A stretch of DNA of 64,000 nucleotides, from assembly GCA_040756995.1 (NCBI GenBank), contig JBFLYK010000014.1, positions 81,079 through 145,078 of the forward strand, given 5' to 3'. The notes under the pieces were generated by a model, which saw nothing but the letters and a program-made list of their open reading frames with translations, was not told where the DNA came from and made no database searches. This stretch comes from BP-133 sp040756995. Lineage in GTDB: Bacteria; Actinomycetota; Acidimicrobiia; IMCC26256; BP-133. The translations under genes were made by a program, and so were the position numbers. This document shows, piece by piece, positions 17,166-25,899 of the stretch (positions are counted from its first letter, which is position 1; the number at the start of each line of letters is the position of its first letter).

Positions 17166-17614
17166 CGTCGGCCCCCTCCCACCCTGTCGGTTGCGCAGCG
17201 GATCGTGAACCAGACCGATTTGCCCTTCTCGTAGGCGGTGACGCCCCACGTGTCGCTCAACTGCCCGACCAGCCACAGGCCCCGTCCCCCGGCCCGTTCG
17301 GGCCGGTGCTCAGGGACCTTCGGCGGAGCCGAGCGGCGGTCGCCGACCGCCACCAGGATCCGGTCATCGTCCTGGACCACGCCGAGCTCGATCGGCGTCC
17401 GGGCGTGGACGACGGCGTTGGTCACGAGCTCGCTGGTGAGCAGGGCGACCTGGGCCGCCACCTCGACGCCGGCCCGGTCGGCGACCGCCTCGGCCACGAA
17501 CTTCCGCGCCTCGGTGGCGGCCCGGGGTTCCGGGTCGAGGGCCACGTGCTGACAGGGCTGCTCCGAGAAGCGCGCCAGCGACGGCTCGCTCCCGATCACC
17601 CTCGAGCAGCACAT
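17162..17614 (-). CDS. RsbW/SpoIIAB-like ATP-binding protein
   Basis: A 150-residue GHKL-type ATPase domain. The N-box is SELVTNAVVHA and the G-box GRGLWLV; a lid motif lies between. Such small proteins are anti-sigma-factor serine kinases or their relatives that bind ATP and regulate partner proteins. It is translationally coupled to kaiC (4-base overlap), so a shared regulatory pathway is likely. No sigma factor or STAS anti-anti-sigma gene is next to it. Confidence 0.82.
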   Translation of the reverse strand: MCCSRVIGSEPSLARFSEQPCQHVALDPEPRAATEARKFVAEAVADRAGVEVAAQVALLTSELVTNAVVHARTPIELGVVQDDDRILVAVGDRRSAPPKVPEHRPERAGGRGLWLVGQLSDTWGVTAYEKGKSVWFTIRCATDRVGGGRR

Positions 17615-17727
17615 ACCCGCCCCTCTTTCCGAAGCGCCCGTCCGGCTCTGCCCACACCGGACGTCCTCGCCGCTGCTTACCCCCGCCCGTCACCCGGTAA
17701 TCCAGAATCTGCCGCGTCGTCCCCGGC

Positions 17728-19101
17728 CTACTGCCCGCCGGCGGCCAGGGGGCGCAGCTCGTCGGACACCAGCCGGACGACCAGGTCGTCGAGCGCCAGC
17801 ACGGCGTAGTCGGAGACGTGGTGGTCGGTCCGGTCGCCCGGGGAGGCGCCGTCGGCGCCGTAGGTCAGGAAGGTGAAGCGGCCCATGGTGATCTGGGCCA
17901 GCTGGCGGAACACGTACTCGCCCTGGTCGTCGAGGCCGGAGGAGGCGATCGGCATGATCTTGATGCCCCGGCGGGCGGCGGCCCGGACGTCGGCGGCGTA
18001 GTCGGGCCCGTCCTGGTAGTCGAGGTGGGGCGGGGCGTCGGCGATGAGGAAGACGAGCTTCACGGTGTCGTCGCCCCGCCACGACGGGGCGGTGACCGCT
18101 TCGTGGAGACCGGCGTTGAGGTCCTCTGGGGTGTCGCCGCCGCCGTCGGCCCGGACCTCGGCCAGGGCCGTCTTGAAGACGTCGACGCTGGAGGTGAAGT
18201 CGAAGGTTCGGGTGACGAAGAGGTCGCCCCGGTCCCGGTAGACGGTCATCCCCAGGCGGAGGTCGGCGTTCGCCGGCAGGGCGGAGATGCGCTCGGCGAC
18301 CGAGCGGACGCTGTCCTTCAGCCGGTCGATCTCGTCGCCCATGGAACCGGTGGTGTCGATGAGGAAGAGCATGTCCAGCTTGGCCCGGCCCTCCGGGCGG
18401 CGGACGGGCAGCGTGACGCGGTGGTCGCGGCCGCCGCTGGGGGCGAAGTCGACGGCGACGCTGGTGTTGCCCCACTGGACCGTGGCGCCGCCGATGTCGC
18501 CGAACAGGAGCGCCCGGCCGTCGGGCCCGGTGCGGACCTCCTGGCCGCCTTCCCGCACCACGGCGCCGAGCAGCGGCTTACCCGCCTCGTCGACGACCGT
18601 GAAGACGTGCCGGACCGACACGTCGATGTCGTGGACGGTGATGCCGAGGCGACGGAACTCGTCGCGGTACCTCAGGTAGTCGGCGAAGGCGGCGTTGTCG
18701 TCGACGCTGCCGGCCCGCAGGCCGGGGCCCTGCCGGTTCGGGTTCGGCGGGGCGATGACGCCACCGGTCCCGGGAACGGGGGCCGCGCTGTGGGGCGCGG
18801 CGGCCTTGGCGCCGGACCGGCTCGCCGCCGGAGCGACCGCCGCGACGTCGCCGGCGCCGTAGGACGACGCCAGTTCCTCGGCCGGGCCGGAGCCCGCACC
18901 GGCGGAACCGCTCTCGGTGGCACCCCAGCTGCGGTCGGCGTCGCCGCCGAGCCACCGGCCGCCGGGGTCGGCCCGGGTCGCGGCGACGGTCGGGGACGGG
19001 GACGGGCTGGCGCGGCGATCCGCCGGGGCGGACGGGCCGGCACAGGACGTGAGGACAACGGCGGCGGCGGCGATGAAGCTGAGAGCGACCTTAGGCGTCA
19101 T
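17728..19101 (-). CDS. VWA-domain lipoprotein
   Basis: A 457-residue exported protein. Signal peptide with lipobox VLTSC (Cys20), then a low-complexity Ala/Pro/Ser-rich region to about residue 130. A von Willebrand A domain begins near residue 245 with MIDAS motif DTTGSMGDE, followed by MTVYRDRGD and GGGDTPEDLN, which are typical of metal-dependent adhesion domains. It should be anchored to the outer face of the membrane and bind a ligand through a divalent metal. The ligand is unknown. Divergent from the prolyl oligopeptidase gene. Confidence 0.83.
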   Translation of the reverse strand: MTPKVALSFIAAAAVVLTSCAGPSAPADRRASPSPSPTVAATRADPGGRWLGGDADRSWGATESGSAGAGSGPAEELASSYGAGDVAAVAPAASRSGAKAAAPHSAAPVPGTGGVIAPPNPNRQGPGLRAGSVDDNAAFADYLRYRDEFRRLGITVHDIDVSVRHVFTVVDEAGKPLLGAVVREGGQEVRTGPDGRALLFGDIGGATVQWGNTSVAVDFAPSGGRDHRVTLPVRRPEGRAKLDMLFLIDTTGSMGDEIDRLKDSVRSVAERISALPANADLRLGMTVYRDRGDLFVTRTFDFTSSVDVFKTALAEVRADGGGDTPEDLNAGLHEAVTAPSWRGDDTVKLVFLIADAPPHLDYQDGPDYAADVRAAARRGIKIMPIASSGLDDQGEYVFRQLAQITMGRFTFLTYGADGASPGDRTDHHVSDYAVLALDDLVVRLVSDELRPLAAGGQ

Positions 19102-19159
19102 GCCCGATGGGACGACGCCGACCGCCCTCCGGTTCCCCGGAGCTGCCAGGATCGTGGGA

Positions 19160-21280
19160 ATGCGACGACGACTGGCGCTCGTCCTCCTGGTGGCCGTGCT
19201 GGCCGGCGCCGCTCCCGGAAGCTCGGCGGCGGACAGGCCGGCTTACCCGCCCACCCGGGTGGCGGACGTCGTCGAGAACCTCCACGGCACCGAGGTCCAC
19301 GACCCGTACCGCTGGCTGGAGGACGGCGCCTCTCCCGAGGTGCAGGCCTGGGCCAGGGACCAGAACGCCTTCGCCCGGCAGCACCTCGACCGGCTGCCCG
19401 GGCGGGACCGGCTGGCCGAGCGACTCCGGCAGGTCTCCTACGTCGACGCCGTCGGGGTGCCCCGGCGGGCCGGCTCCCGGTTGTTCTTCGTGCGGCGGAA
19501 GGCCGACCAGGAGAAGGCCGTCCTGTACTGGCGGGCTGACCACGACGGCGTCGAGCACGTGCTCGTCGATCCCAACGCCCTGTCGAAGGACGGGTCGACG
19601 TCGCTCGGGGAGTGGGTGCCGTCCCCCGACGGCCGGACGCTGGCCTACGCCCTGCGGGAGAACAACGCCGACGAGGCGACGCTGTACGTGAAGGACGTCG
19701 CTTCGGGCCAGGTCAGTGAACGGGACCGCATCGAAGGCGCCAAGTACGCCAGCCCGGCGTGGACGCCGGCCGGCGACGGCTTCTACTACACGTGGCTGCC
19801 GACCGACCCGGCGATCCCGGCCGCCGAGCGACCAGGCCGGGCCGAGATCCGCTACCACGCCCTCGGCACCGACCCGGCCGCCGACCCGGTGGTGCGGCCG
19901 GCCACCAACGACCCCGAGAAGTTCGTCGGAGCCGATTTGTCCCGGGACGGGCGCTGGCTGTTCGCCTACGTCGTGACCTACACGCAGACCGAGGTCCACT
20001 ACCGGGACCTGCGCGCCGGTGGCGACTGGAAGACGCTCGTGTCCGGCGTCCCGGCGAAGTTCTGGGTCCAGGCCTGGAAGGACCGCTTCTACGTCCAGAC
20101 CGACGACGGTGCGTCCCGGCGGCGGGTGTTGCGGGTCGACCCGTCCGCCCCCGACCGGAAGAACTGGTCGGAGATCGTGCCCCAGGCGGCCGATGCCGTG
20201 CTTCAGGACACCTCGGTCATCGGCGGCCGGCTGGCGCTGACGTACCTGCGCAATGCCGCCAGCGCCATCGAACTGCGCACGCTCGACGGCAAGCTCCTGC
20301 GCACCATCGAGCTTCCGGGCATCGGTTCGTCGAACGGCCTCGTCGGCAACCCCGAAGACGACGAGGCGTTCTACGACTTCAGCTCGTTCACCCAGCCACC
20401 GGAGATCTGGCGGACGTCGATCGCCACCGGCCGGAGCCGGCGGTGGGCGAAGCGCGAGGTACCCGTCGACCCGAAGCCCTACACCGTGGAGCAGGTCTTC
20501 TACTCCTCCAGGGACGGCACGAAGATCCCGATGTTCCTGGTGCACCGGAAGGACGCTCCGAAGGACGGGTCGACGCCGTTCCTCCTCCACGGCTACGGCG
20601 GTTTCAACGTCAGCCTGGAGCCTTCGTTCTCGGCCCGCCTCTATCCCTGGCTCGAGGCCGGCGGGGGCTACGCCGTGGCCAACCTGCGGGGCGGCGGCGA
20701 GTACGGCGAGGACTGGCACCGGGGCGGAATGCTCGGCAACAAGCAGAACGTCTTCGACGACTTCATCGCCGCCGCCGAGTACCTGGTGAAGGAAGGGTGG
20801 ACGACGCCGGAACGCCTCGCCATCCAGGGCGGCTCCAACGGCGGGCTGCTGGCGGGAGCGGTGCTGACCCAGCGGCCCGACCTGTTCAAGGCGGTGATCT
20901 GCGAAGTGCCGTTGCTCGACATGGTCCGCTACCACCGCTTCGGCAGCGGTCGGACATGGGTGTCGGAGTACGGCTCGGCCGACAACAAAGAGGACTTCGC
21001 CTGGCTCTACGCCTATTCGCCGTACCATCACGTGAAGTCCGGTACGGCCTATCCGGCGGTGTTGCTGGCGTCGTCCGACTCCGATGACCGGGTCGACCCG
21101 TTCCACGCCCGGAAGATGACGGCGTTGCTGCAGGCGGCCAGTAGCGGCGGACCCGTCTTGCTGCGGGTGGAGACCAACGCCGGACACGGCGGCGCCGACC
21201 TCGTCAGCAGTGCCGTGGCGAAGGCCACCGACGTCTACTCCTTCCTGTTCGACCGGCTCGGGATGCAGCCGCCCGCCTGA
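19160..21280 (+). CDS. Prolyl oligopeptidase, family S9A, secreted
   Basis: A 706-residue serine peptidase. It has a signal peptide (MRRRLALVLLVAVLAG to about residue 27), then YPPTRVADVVENLHG and DPYRWLED, the conserved N-terminus of S9A. The seven-bladed propeller occupies the middle. The catalytic domain carries GGSNGG with nucleophile Ser559, DDRVDPFH with the Asp, and NAGHGG with the His. The enzyme cuts short peptides after proline, here probably outside the membrane. Start ATG 19160 was chosen because it begins the signal peptide. Its last 77 bases overlap the convergent ferritin-like gene. Confidence 0.92.
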   Translation: MRRRLALVLLVAVLAGAAPGSSAADRPAYPPTRVADVVENLHGTEVHDPYRWLEDGASPEVQAWARDQNAFARQHLDRLPGRDRLAERLRQVSYVDAVGVPRRAGSRLFFVRRKADQEKAVLYWRADHDGVEHVLVDPNALSKDGSTSLGEWVPSPDGRTLAYALRENNADEATLYVKDVASGQVSERDRIEGAKYASPAWTPAGDGFYYTWLPTDPAIPAAERPGRAEIRYHALGTDPAADPVVRPATNDPEKFVGADLSRDGRWLFAYVVTYTQTEVHYRDLRAGGDWKTLVSGVPAKFWVQAWKDRFYVQTDDGASRRRVLRVDPSAPDRKNWSEIVPQAADAVLQDTSVIGGRLALTYLRNAASAIELRTLDGKLLRTIELPGIGSSNGLVGNPEDDEAFYDFSSFTQPPEIWRTSIATGRSRRWAKREVPVDPKPYTVEQVFYSSRDGTKIPMFLVHRKDAPKDGSTPFLLHGYGGFNVSLEPSFSARLYPWLEAGGGYAVANLRGGGEYGEDWHRGGMLGNKQNVFDDFIAAAEYLVKEGWTTPERLAIQGGSNGGLLAGAVLTQRPDLFKAVICEVPLLDMVRYHRFGSGRTWVSEYGSADNKEDFAWLYAYSPYHHVKSGTAYPAVLLASSDSDDRVDPFHARKMTALLQAASSGGPVLLRVETNAGHGGADLVSSAVAKATDVYSFLFDRLGMQPPA

Positions 21281-21974
21281 CCAGCCCGTCCCGGGCATCG
21301 GCCCGGGCCTCGGCGGAGAAGAGCCGGCGGTCGATGCCGACCGCCCGGAGCGCGGCGCGGTGGTCGACCCAGGCAGCGAGCAGGGCGGCCCGGAACAGCA
21401 GCTTGAACTGGGCCGTCCACAACGCCCGCCGCAGCGGCGACCACCCGAGCTGAGCGATCACCACCCGGTCGACGTGGAACCGGCGGTGCTGGTCCTCGTC
21501 GCGGACCATGAGCTCGCAGACCTGGCGGAGGACGGGGTCGCCGGTGCTGCGGAGCAGCCGGAAGTAGGCGCCGCCGACGAGTTCGGCGACCATCACGGTC
21601 TGGATCTCGAACCCGAAGCCGAGGGCGTGGCGGGCCAGGCGGAAGCAACGGTCGGTCCAGTGCTTGGTGACCAGCGTCCCGCCGAGTCGGAGGACGAGGT
21701 GCTCGAGCAGGCGGGCGTGCTCCCGCTCTTCGGCCACGAACCGCGCCATCGCCGCGACGTAGTCGGGATCGTCGGGCCAGGTCCGGCGGGCCCCGGCCAG
21801 GAGCGTGGTGCCTTCGCAGCTCTCACCGAGCTGGAAGTGGGCCAGTGACCGGGCCAGCCGGGCGGCCACCGCCGGCGGGAAGGGCGTGGGTCGGTCCCAG
21901 TCGGGCTCCGGCCGGTGCAGCCGGTTGCGTTCGAAGTAGTCGAGCCAGGCGGATGAGTCCTTGAGTTCGTCCAT
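21204..21974 (-). CDS. Ferritin-like di-iron protein
   Basis: A 256-residue helical protein. Two di-iron carboxylate motifs are visible, EEREHARLLEH and DEDQHRRFH, in the E-x-x-H spacing of ferritin-like four-helix bundles; a further Glu lies in the FQLGESCEG helix. Members range from hydroxylases to oxidases, and the substrate is unknown. The 3' end reads through the prolyl oligopeptidase tail on the other strand (77-base overlap), so the last 25 residues, basic and low complexity, may be non-functional. Confidence 0.75.
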   Translation of the reverse strand: MDELKDSSAWLDYFERNRLHRPEPDWDRPTPFPPAVAARLARSLAHFQLGESCEGTTLLAGARRTWPDDPDYVAAMARFVAEEREHARLLEHLVLRLGGTLVTKHWTDRCFRLARHALGFGFEIQTVMVAELVGGAYFRLLRSTGDPVLRQVCELMVRDEDQHRRFHVDRVVIAQLGWSPLRRALWTAQFKLLFRAALLAAWVDHRAALRAVGIDRRLFSAEARADARDGLVRRAAASRAGRTGRSRRRWPSPRHC

Positions 21975-22058
21975 GCGGCCATGAGACCAGCCGATTCCGC
22001 CGGATCAGCGGGGCCGGACGGGATCTCCGCCGGAGGATCGATGATCGTCCGCAATCGG

Positions 22059-22064
22059 TACAGT
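22059..22064 (+). promoter_or_regulatory. -10 box (TACAGT) upstream of glnS
   Basis: TACAGT lies 8 bases before the GTG start of glnS, without a Shine-Dalgarno sequence. Confidence 0.4.
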
Positions 22065-22072
22065 TTCTGGTC

Positions 22073-24403
22073 GTGGCCTCCGACTTCATCCGCGACATCA
22101 TCGACGAGGACAACCGCACCGGGAAGTACGGCGGGAAGGTGCTGACGCGCTTTCCTCCCGAGCCCAACGGCTATCTCCACATCGGGCACGCCAAGTCGAT
22201 CTGCCTCAATTTCGGGCTGGCCGAGCAGTACGGCGGCCGCTGCAACCTCCGCTTCGATGACACGAACCCGGAGAAGGAAGAGGTCGAGTACGTCGACTCG
22301 ATCATCAACGACGTCCGGTGGCTGGGTTTCTCCTTCGACGAGCCGCTCTACGCCTCCGACTACTTCGAGGAGATGTACGAGCTGGCCGAGGTCGTGGTCC
22401 GCAACGGTGAGGCCTACGTCGACCACCTGAGCGAGGAGGAGATCCGGGAGTACCGGGGAACGCTGTCGGAGCCGGGTCGCCCGTCCCCCTACCGGGACCG
22501 TTCGGTCGAGGAGAACCTTGACCTGTTCCGCCGCATGCGGGCCGGGGAGTTCCCCGACGGCACCTGCGTGCTGCGGGCCAAGATCGACCTGGCGGCGCGG
22601 AACATGAAGATGCGGGATCCGCTGCTGTACCGGATCCGCCACGCCCACCATCACCGGACGGGTGACGCCTGGTGCATCTACCCGATGTACGACTGGGCCC
22701 ATCCGCTGGAGGACGCCATCGAGGGCGTCACCCATTCGATCTGCACGCTGGAGTTCGAGAACAACCGTGAGCTGTACGACTGGGTGATCGACCACACCGG
22801 CGTGTCGCAGCGGCACGGCTACGTGCGGCCCTACCAGCACGAGTTCGCCCGGCTGGCGCTCGACTACACCGTCATGAGCAAGCGCAAGCTCCTGACCCTG
22901 GTGGAGGACGGGCACGTCTCGGGGTGGGACGACCCCCGCATGCCGACGATCGCCGGGATGCGCCGGCGGGGCTACCGGCCGGAGGCGATCCGGGCCTTCG
23001 CCGACCTGATCGGGGTGGCGAAGGTCAACTCGGTGGTCGACATCGGCAAGCTCGAGTTCTGCGTACGGGATGACCTGAACTGGATAGCCCCCCGGGTGCT
23101 GGGCGTGCTGCGTCCGCTGCTCGTCACGGTGACGACGTGGCCCGAGGGCGAGGTCGAGCAGCTGACCGGGCCGTACTTCCCGCCCGACGTCGGCAAGCCG
23201 GGGGAGCGGACGGTGCCCTTCACGCGTCAGATCTTCATCGACCGGGAGGACTTCGCCGTCGAGCCTCCGGCCGGGTACCAGCGGCTGGCGCCGGGCCGGA
23301 CGGTCCGGCTCCGCCACGGCTACTGCATCACCTGCGACGAGGTCGTCACCGACGACGCCGGCGAGGTCGTGGAGCTGCGGGTGAGCCACATTCCGGGTTC
23401 GGTCGGTGCGGCGCCCGACGGCGTGAAGGTGTCGGGCGTGATCCACTGGGTGTCGGCCCCGGAGTCGGTGCCGGCCGAGGTGCGGCTCTACGACCGGCTG
23501 TTCAAGGTGGCCCGGCCCGACGACGCCGACGGCGACTTCGCCCGCCATTTGAACCCGCAGTCGCTGGAGGTGATCACGGAGGCCCGGCTGGAGCCGAGTC
23601 TGGCCTCGGCCGAACCGGGCAGCCGCTGGCAGCTGGAGCGGGTCGGCTACTTCATCGTCGACACCGTCGATTCGGGGCCCGACGCCCTCGTCCTCAACCG
23701 GATCGTCACCTTGCGGGACTCCTGGGCCGGACGGGGCGAGGACGCCGCCGCGGCCCGGGCGGCGGTGGAGGAGGAGACGCAGGTCAAGGCCGGCAAGGCC
23801 AGCACCCGTCCGCCGAAGAAGAGCCGGGCCGAGTACCGGGCCGAGGCCCGCCGGCGCGACCCGGTACTGGCCGAGCGGTTCGCCGCCTGGCCGGCGGCCT
23901 ACGGTCTGTCGGAAGCCGACGTCGACCTGCTGACCGGTGAGCGGGCGACCGGCGACCTGTTCGAAGGCGCGGTGTCGTCGGGCGCCGGCGCTCCGCCGGC
24001 GGCCGTGGCCCGCTGGATCATCAACGAGCTGCCCCGGGAGCTGGGGGAGCGGGAGCTGGCCGAGGTGCCGATGACACCGGCGGCGCTGGGCGCGCTGGTG
24101 ACGGCCGTCGAGTCGGGCGCGATTTCGGGGCCCGCCGGCAAAGAGGTCTTCGCCGTCCTGATGGACGAGGGCGGCGACCCGGAGCAGATCATCGCCGAGC
24201 GGGGTCTGGCCCAGGTGAGCGACGAGGCCGCCATTGCGGCGATGGTCGACGAGGTGATCGCCGCCAATCCCGACAAGGTCGAGGCCTACCGGGCGGGCAA
24301 GACGGCCCTGGCCGGTTTCTTCGTCGGTCAGGTGGTGCGAGCGTCCCAGGGCAAGGCGAATCCCCAGGTCGTCCAGAAGGTGGTCGCCGAGCGACTCGGT
24401 TGA
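22073..24403 (+). CDS. glnS: Glutamine--tRNA ligase with C-terminal YqeY/GatB-like domain
   Basis: A 776-residue class I synthetase that charges tRNA-Gln directly with glutamine. The HIGH region is PNGYLHIGHAKS (about residues 33-44) and the KMSKS loop appears as VMSKRK. The anticodon-binding barrels follow, ending near residue 560. The last 190 residues (RRDPVLAERF to VVQKVVAERL) form the helical YqeY/GatB tail seen on GlnRS of Deinococcus. Most Actinobacteria lack GlnRS and make Gln-tRNA through GatCAB, so this gene may be acquired or lineage-specific (inference). It starts at GTG; no upstream in-frame ATG fits. Confidence 0.93.
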   Translation: MASDFIRDIIDEDNRTGKYGGKVLTRFPPEPNGYLHIGHAKSICLNFGLAEQYGGRCNLRFDDTNPEKEEVEYVDSIINDVRWLGFSFDEPLYASDYFEEMYELAEVVVRNGEAYVDHLSEEEIREYRGTLSEPGRPSPYRDRSVEENLDLFRRMRAGEFPDGTCVLRAKIDLAARNMKMRDPLLYRIRHAHHHRTGDAWCIYPMYDWAHPLEDAIEGVTHSICTLEFENNRELYDWVIDHTGVSQRHGYVRPYQHEFARLALDYTVMSKRKLLTLVEDGHVSGWDDPRMPTIAGMRRRGYRPEAIRAFADLIGVAKVNSVVDIGKLEFCVRDDLNWIAPRVLGVLRPLLVTVTTWPEGEVEQLTGPYFPPDVGKPGERTVPFTRQIFIDREDFAVEPPAGYQRLAPGRTVRLRHGYCITCDEVVTDDAGEVVELRVSHIPGSVGAAPDGVKVSGVIHWVSAPESVPAEVRLYDRLFKVARPDDADGDFARHLNPQSLEVITEARLEPSLASAEPGSRWQLERVGYFIVDTVDSGPDALVLNRIVTLRDSWAGRGEDAAAARAAVEEETQVKAGKASTRPPKKSRAEYRAEARRRDPVLAERFAAWPAAYGLSEADVDLLTGERATGDLFEGAVSSGAGAPPAAVARWIINELPRELGERELAEVPMTPAALGALVTAVESGAISGPAGKEVFAVLMDEGGDPEQIIAERGLAQVSDEAAIAAMVDEVIAANPDKVEAYRAGKTALAGFFVGQVVRASQGKANPQVVQKVVAERLG

Positions 24404-24409
24404 GTCCGA

Positions 24410-24441
24410 TTGGCGGTTTGTTGGCGGTTTGTTGGCGGTTG
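24410..24441. repeat. Tandem repeat TTGGCGGTTTG x2.9
   Basis: An 11-bp unit repeated almost three times in the 90-bp gap between glnS and the dinB-like gene. It overlaps neither coding region. A regulator-binding array is possible but unproven. Confidence 0.7.
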
Positions 24442-24480
24442 TCGGCCGGGGAGGCACTGGTCTGCGCCCCGACTCGCGCT

Positions 24481-24486
24481 TAGGTT
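24481..24486 (+). promoter_or_regulatory. -10 box (TAGGTT) upstream of the dinB-like gene
   Basis: TAGGTT lies 7 bases before the ATG at 24494, with no Shine-Dalgarno sequence. Confidence 0.4.
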
Positions 24487-24493
24487 TCGTGGC

Positions 24494-25054
24494 ATGGCCG
24501 AGACGACGGAGGAGCTGGGTGCCCGCTGGCAGTCGGAGCGGTGTCCGGAGTGCGCCTTCGATCCCAACGGCATCAGCGCCGCTGAGCTGCCGGCGGCGGT
24601 GGCCGGGCTCGGCCGGCGTTACCAGGCGCCCCTGACCCGCTTCCTGCCCGGGGAGGACGCCTCGCTGCTGGTGGCCCGTCCGCTGCCGGGGGTGTGGTCG
24701 GCGCTGGCCTACGCCTGCCACGTCCGCGACGTGCTGTCGGTCTTCGACGGCCGCATCGCTCGCATGCTGGTCGAGGATTCGCCGGAACTCGGGTGGTGGG
24801 ATCACGAGGCGGCGGTCGAGGCCGACGCCTACGAGAAGCAGCCGCCGGGGGAGGTGGCGGCGGCGATCGCCGCCAACGCCGCCGCCCTGTCAGCCACGCT
24901 GGCCGCGGTGCCCGATGAGGGCTGGGACCGGACGGGAACCCGGCGCGACGGTGAACTCTTCACCGTGCTAGGTGCCGGACGCTTCGCCCTCCACGAAGGC
25001 ACGCATCACCTGCTCGACATCGGCCGGGTCCTGCGAGCGGCGCGCGGCCGCTGA
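24494..25054 (+). CDS. DinB-family metalloenzyme-like protein
   Basis: A 186-residue protein of the DinB/mycothiol-transferase superfamily. A helix with His (ACHVRDVL) and the C-terminal HEGTHHLLDIGRVL supply the His triad that binds a divalent metal. In Actinobacteria many such proteins transfer or isomerise with mycothiol. The N-terminal CPECAFDP segment is seen in related DinB proteins. The substrate is not known. Confidence 0.82.
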   Translation: MAETTEELGARWQSERCPECAFDPNGISAAELPAAVAGLGRRYQAPLTRFLPGEDASLLVARPLPGVWSALAYACHVRDVLSVFDGRIARMLVEDSPELGWWDHEAAVEADAYEKQPPGEVAAAIAANAAALSATLAAVPDEGWDRTGTRRDGELFTVLGAGRFALHEGTHHLLDIGRVLRAARGR

Positions 25055-25058
25055 CCCG

Positions 25059-25820
25059 TCAGAACAGCGCGTTGGCCATGGCCCGGCGGGCGGAGGTCAC
25101 TCGTGGATCGCCGGCTGGCGGTACGTCGAGCAGGGCCACGAGCCGTTGGCGGACCCGCTCCCGGTCGTCGCCGGCAGTCTGGCGCAGGGCGTCGACCAGC
25201 CGGTCGAAGGCGGGGCCGAAGTCTCCCGCCTGGGCGTCGAGATCGGCGACGTCGAGGATGGCGTCGATGTCGCCGCCGGCGGCGCGCCGCTCGAGCTCGG
25301 CGCGGTCAAGGCCCGCGGTCCGCAGGGCCAGTTCAACCCGATTCAGGGCGGTGGCGGCCGCGTTGTGCCCGGGCGCCTCGGCCAGCGCCCGGCGGTACTG
25401 GTCGGCCGCCTCGTCGAGCCGACCGGCCGCCTCCAGCGCCGCGCCCTCTTCGTAGGCGAAATCGGCGGGGGACGGGCCGAGTTGCTCCAGCCACTCCCGC
25501 ACGGCCGGCTCCGGCAGCGCGCCGGTGAACTCCGCCACTTCCCGCCCGTCCTTGAACGCCCGCACGGCCGGGATGCCCTGGATGCCCATCGCCTGGGCGA
25601 GCGCGGGGTTGGCGTCGACATCGACCTTGGCCAGGACCCAGGACCCGTCGGCCTCCTCGGCCAGGCGTTCGAGGACCGGCCCGAGCGCCCGGCAGGGCGC
25701 ACACCACCCGGCCCAGAAGTCCACGACCACCGGGACTTCTCGGGAGCGCTCGACGACCTCCCGGGCGAACGTCTGCTCGCTGACGTCAATGATGTTCGGG
25801 GAACTGTTCATCGTCTTCAT
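25059..25820 (-). CDS. Thioredoxin with TPR tail (CnoX/YbbN-like)
   Basis: A 253-residue protein. The N-terminal thioredoxin domain has active site WCAPCR (Cys40, Cys43) and the cis-proline loop GIPAVRAF. The C-terminal half is helical, with TPR-like segments (AAGRLDEAADQYRRAL, AGDFGPAFDRLVDAL). This is the architecture of CnoX/YbbN, chaperone-redox proteins that hold oxidised clients for GroEL or DnaK. Both active-site cysteines are kept, so it may also reduce disulfides. It is convergent with the dinB-like gene (4 bases between stops). Confidence 0.87.
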   Translation of the reverse strand: MKTMNSSPNIIDVSEQTFAREVVERSREVPVVVDFWAGWCAPCRALGPVLERLAEEADGSWVLAKVDVDANPALAQAMGIQGIPAVRAFKDGREVAEFTGALPEPAVREWLEQLGPSPADFAYEEGAALEAAGRLDEAADQYRRALAEAPGHNAAATALNRVELALRTAGLDRAELERRAAGGDIDAILDVADLDAQAGDFGPAFDRLVDALRQTAGDDRERVRQRLVALLDVPPAGDPRVTSARRAMANALF

Positions 25821-25899
25821 CTCGACCTTCTACAACGCCGAAGTCAGCCGCCATCTTCCGCTACCCGTACCCGGCCGCGTCGAACCGGGCCCCGACGGC

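Noticed and set aside
21593..24805. A 1070-residue minus-strand open frame over glnS
   Set aside because: It lies opposite a well-supported glnS and has no recognisable motif.
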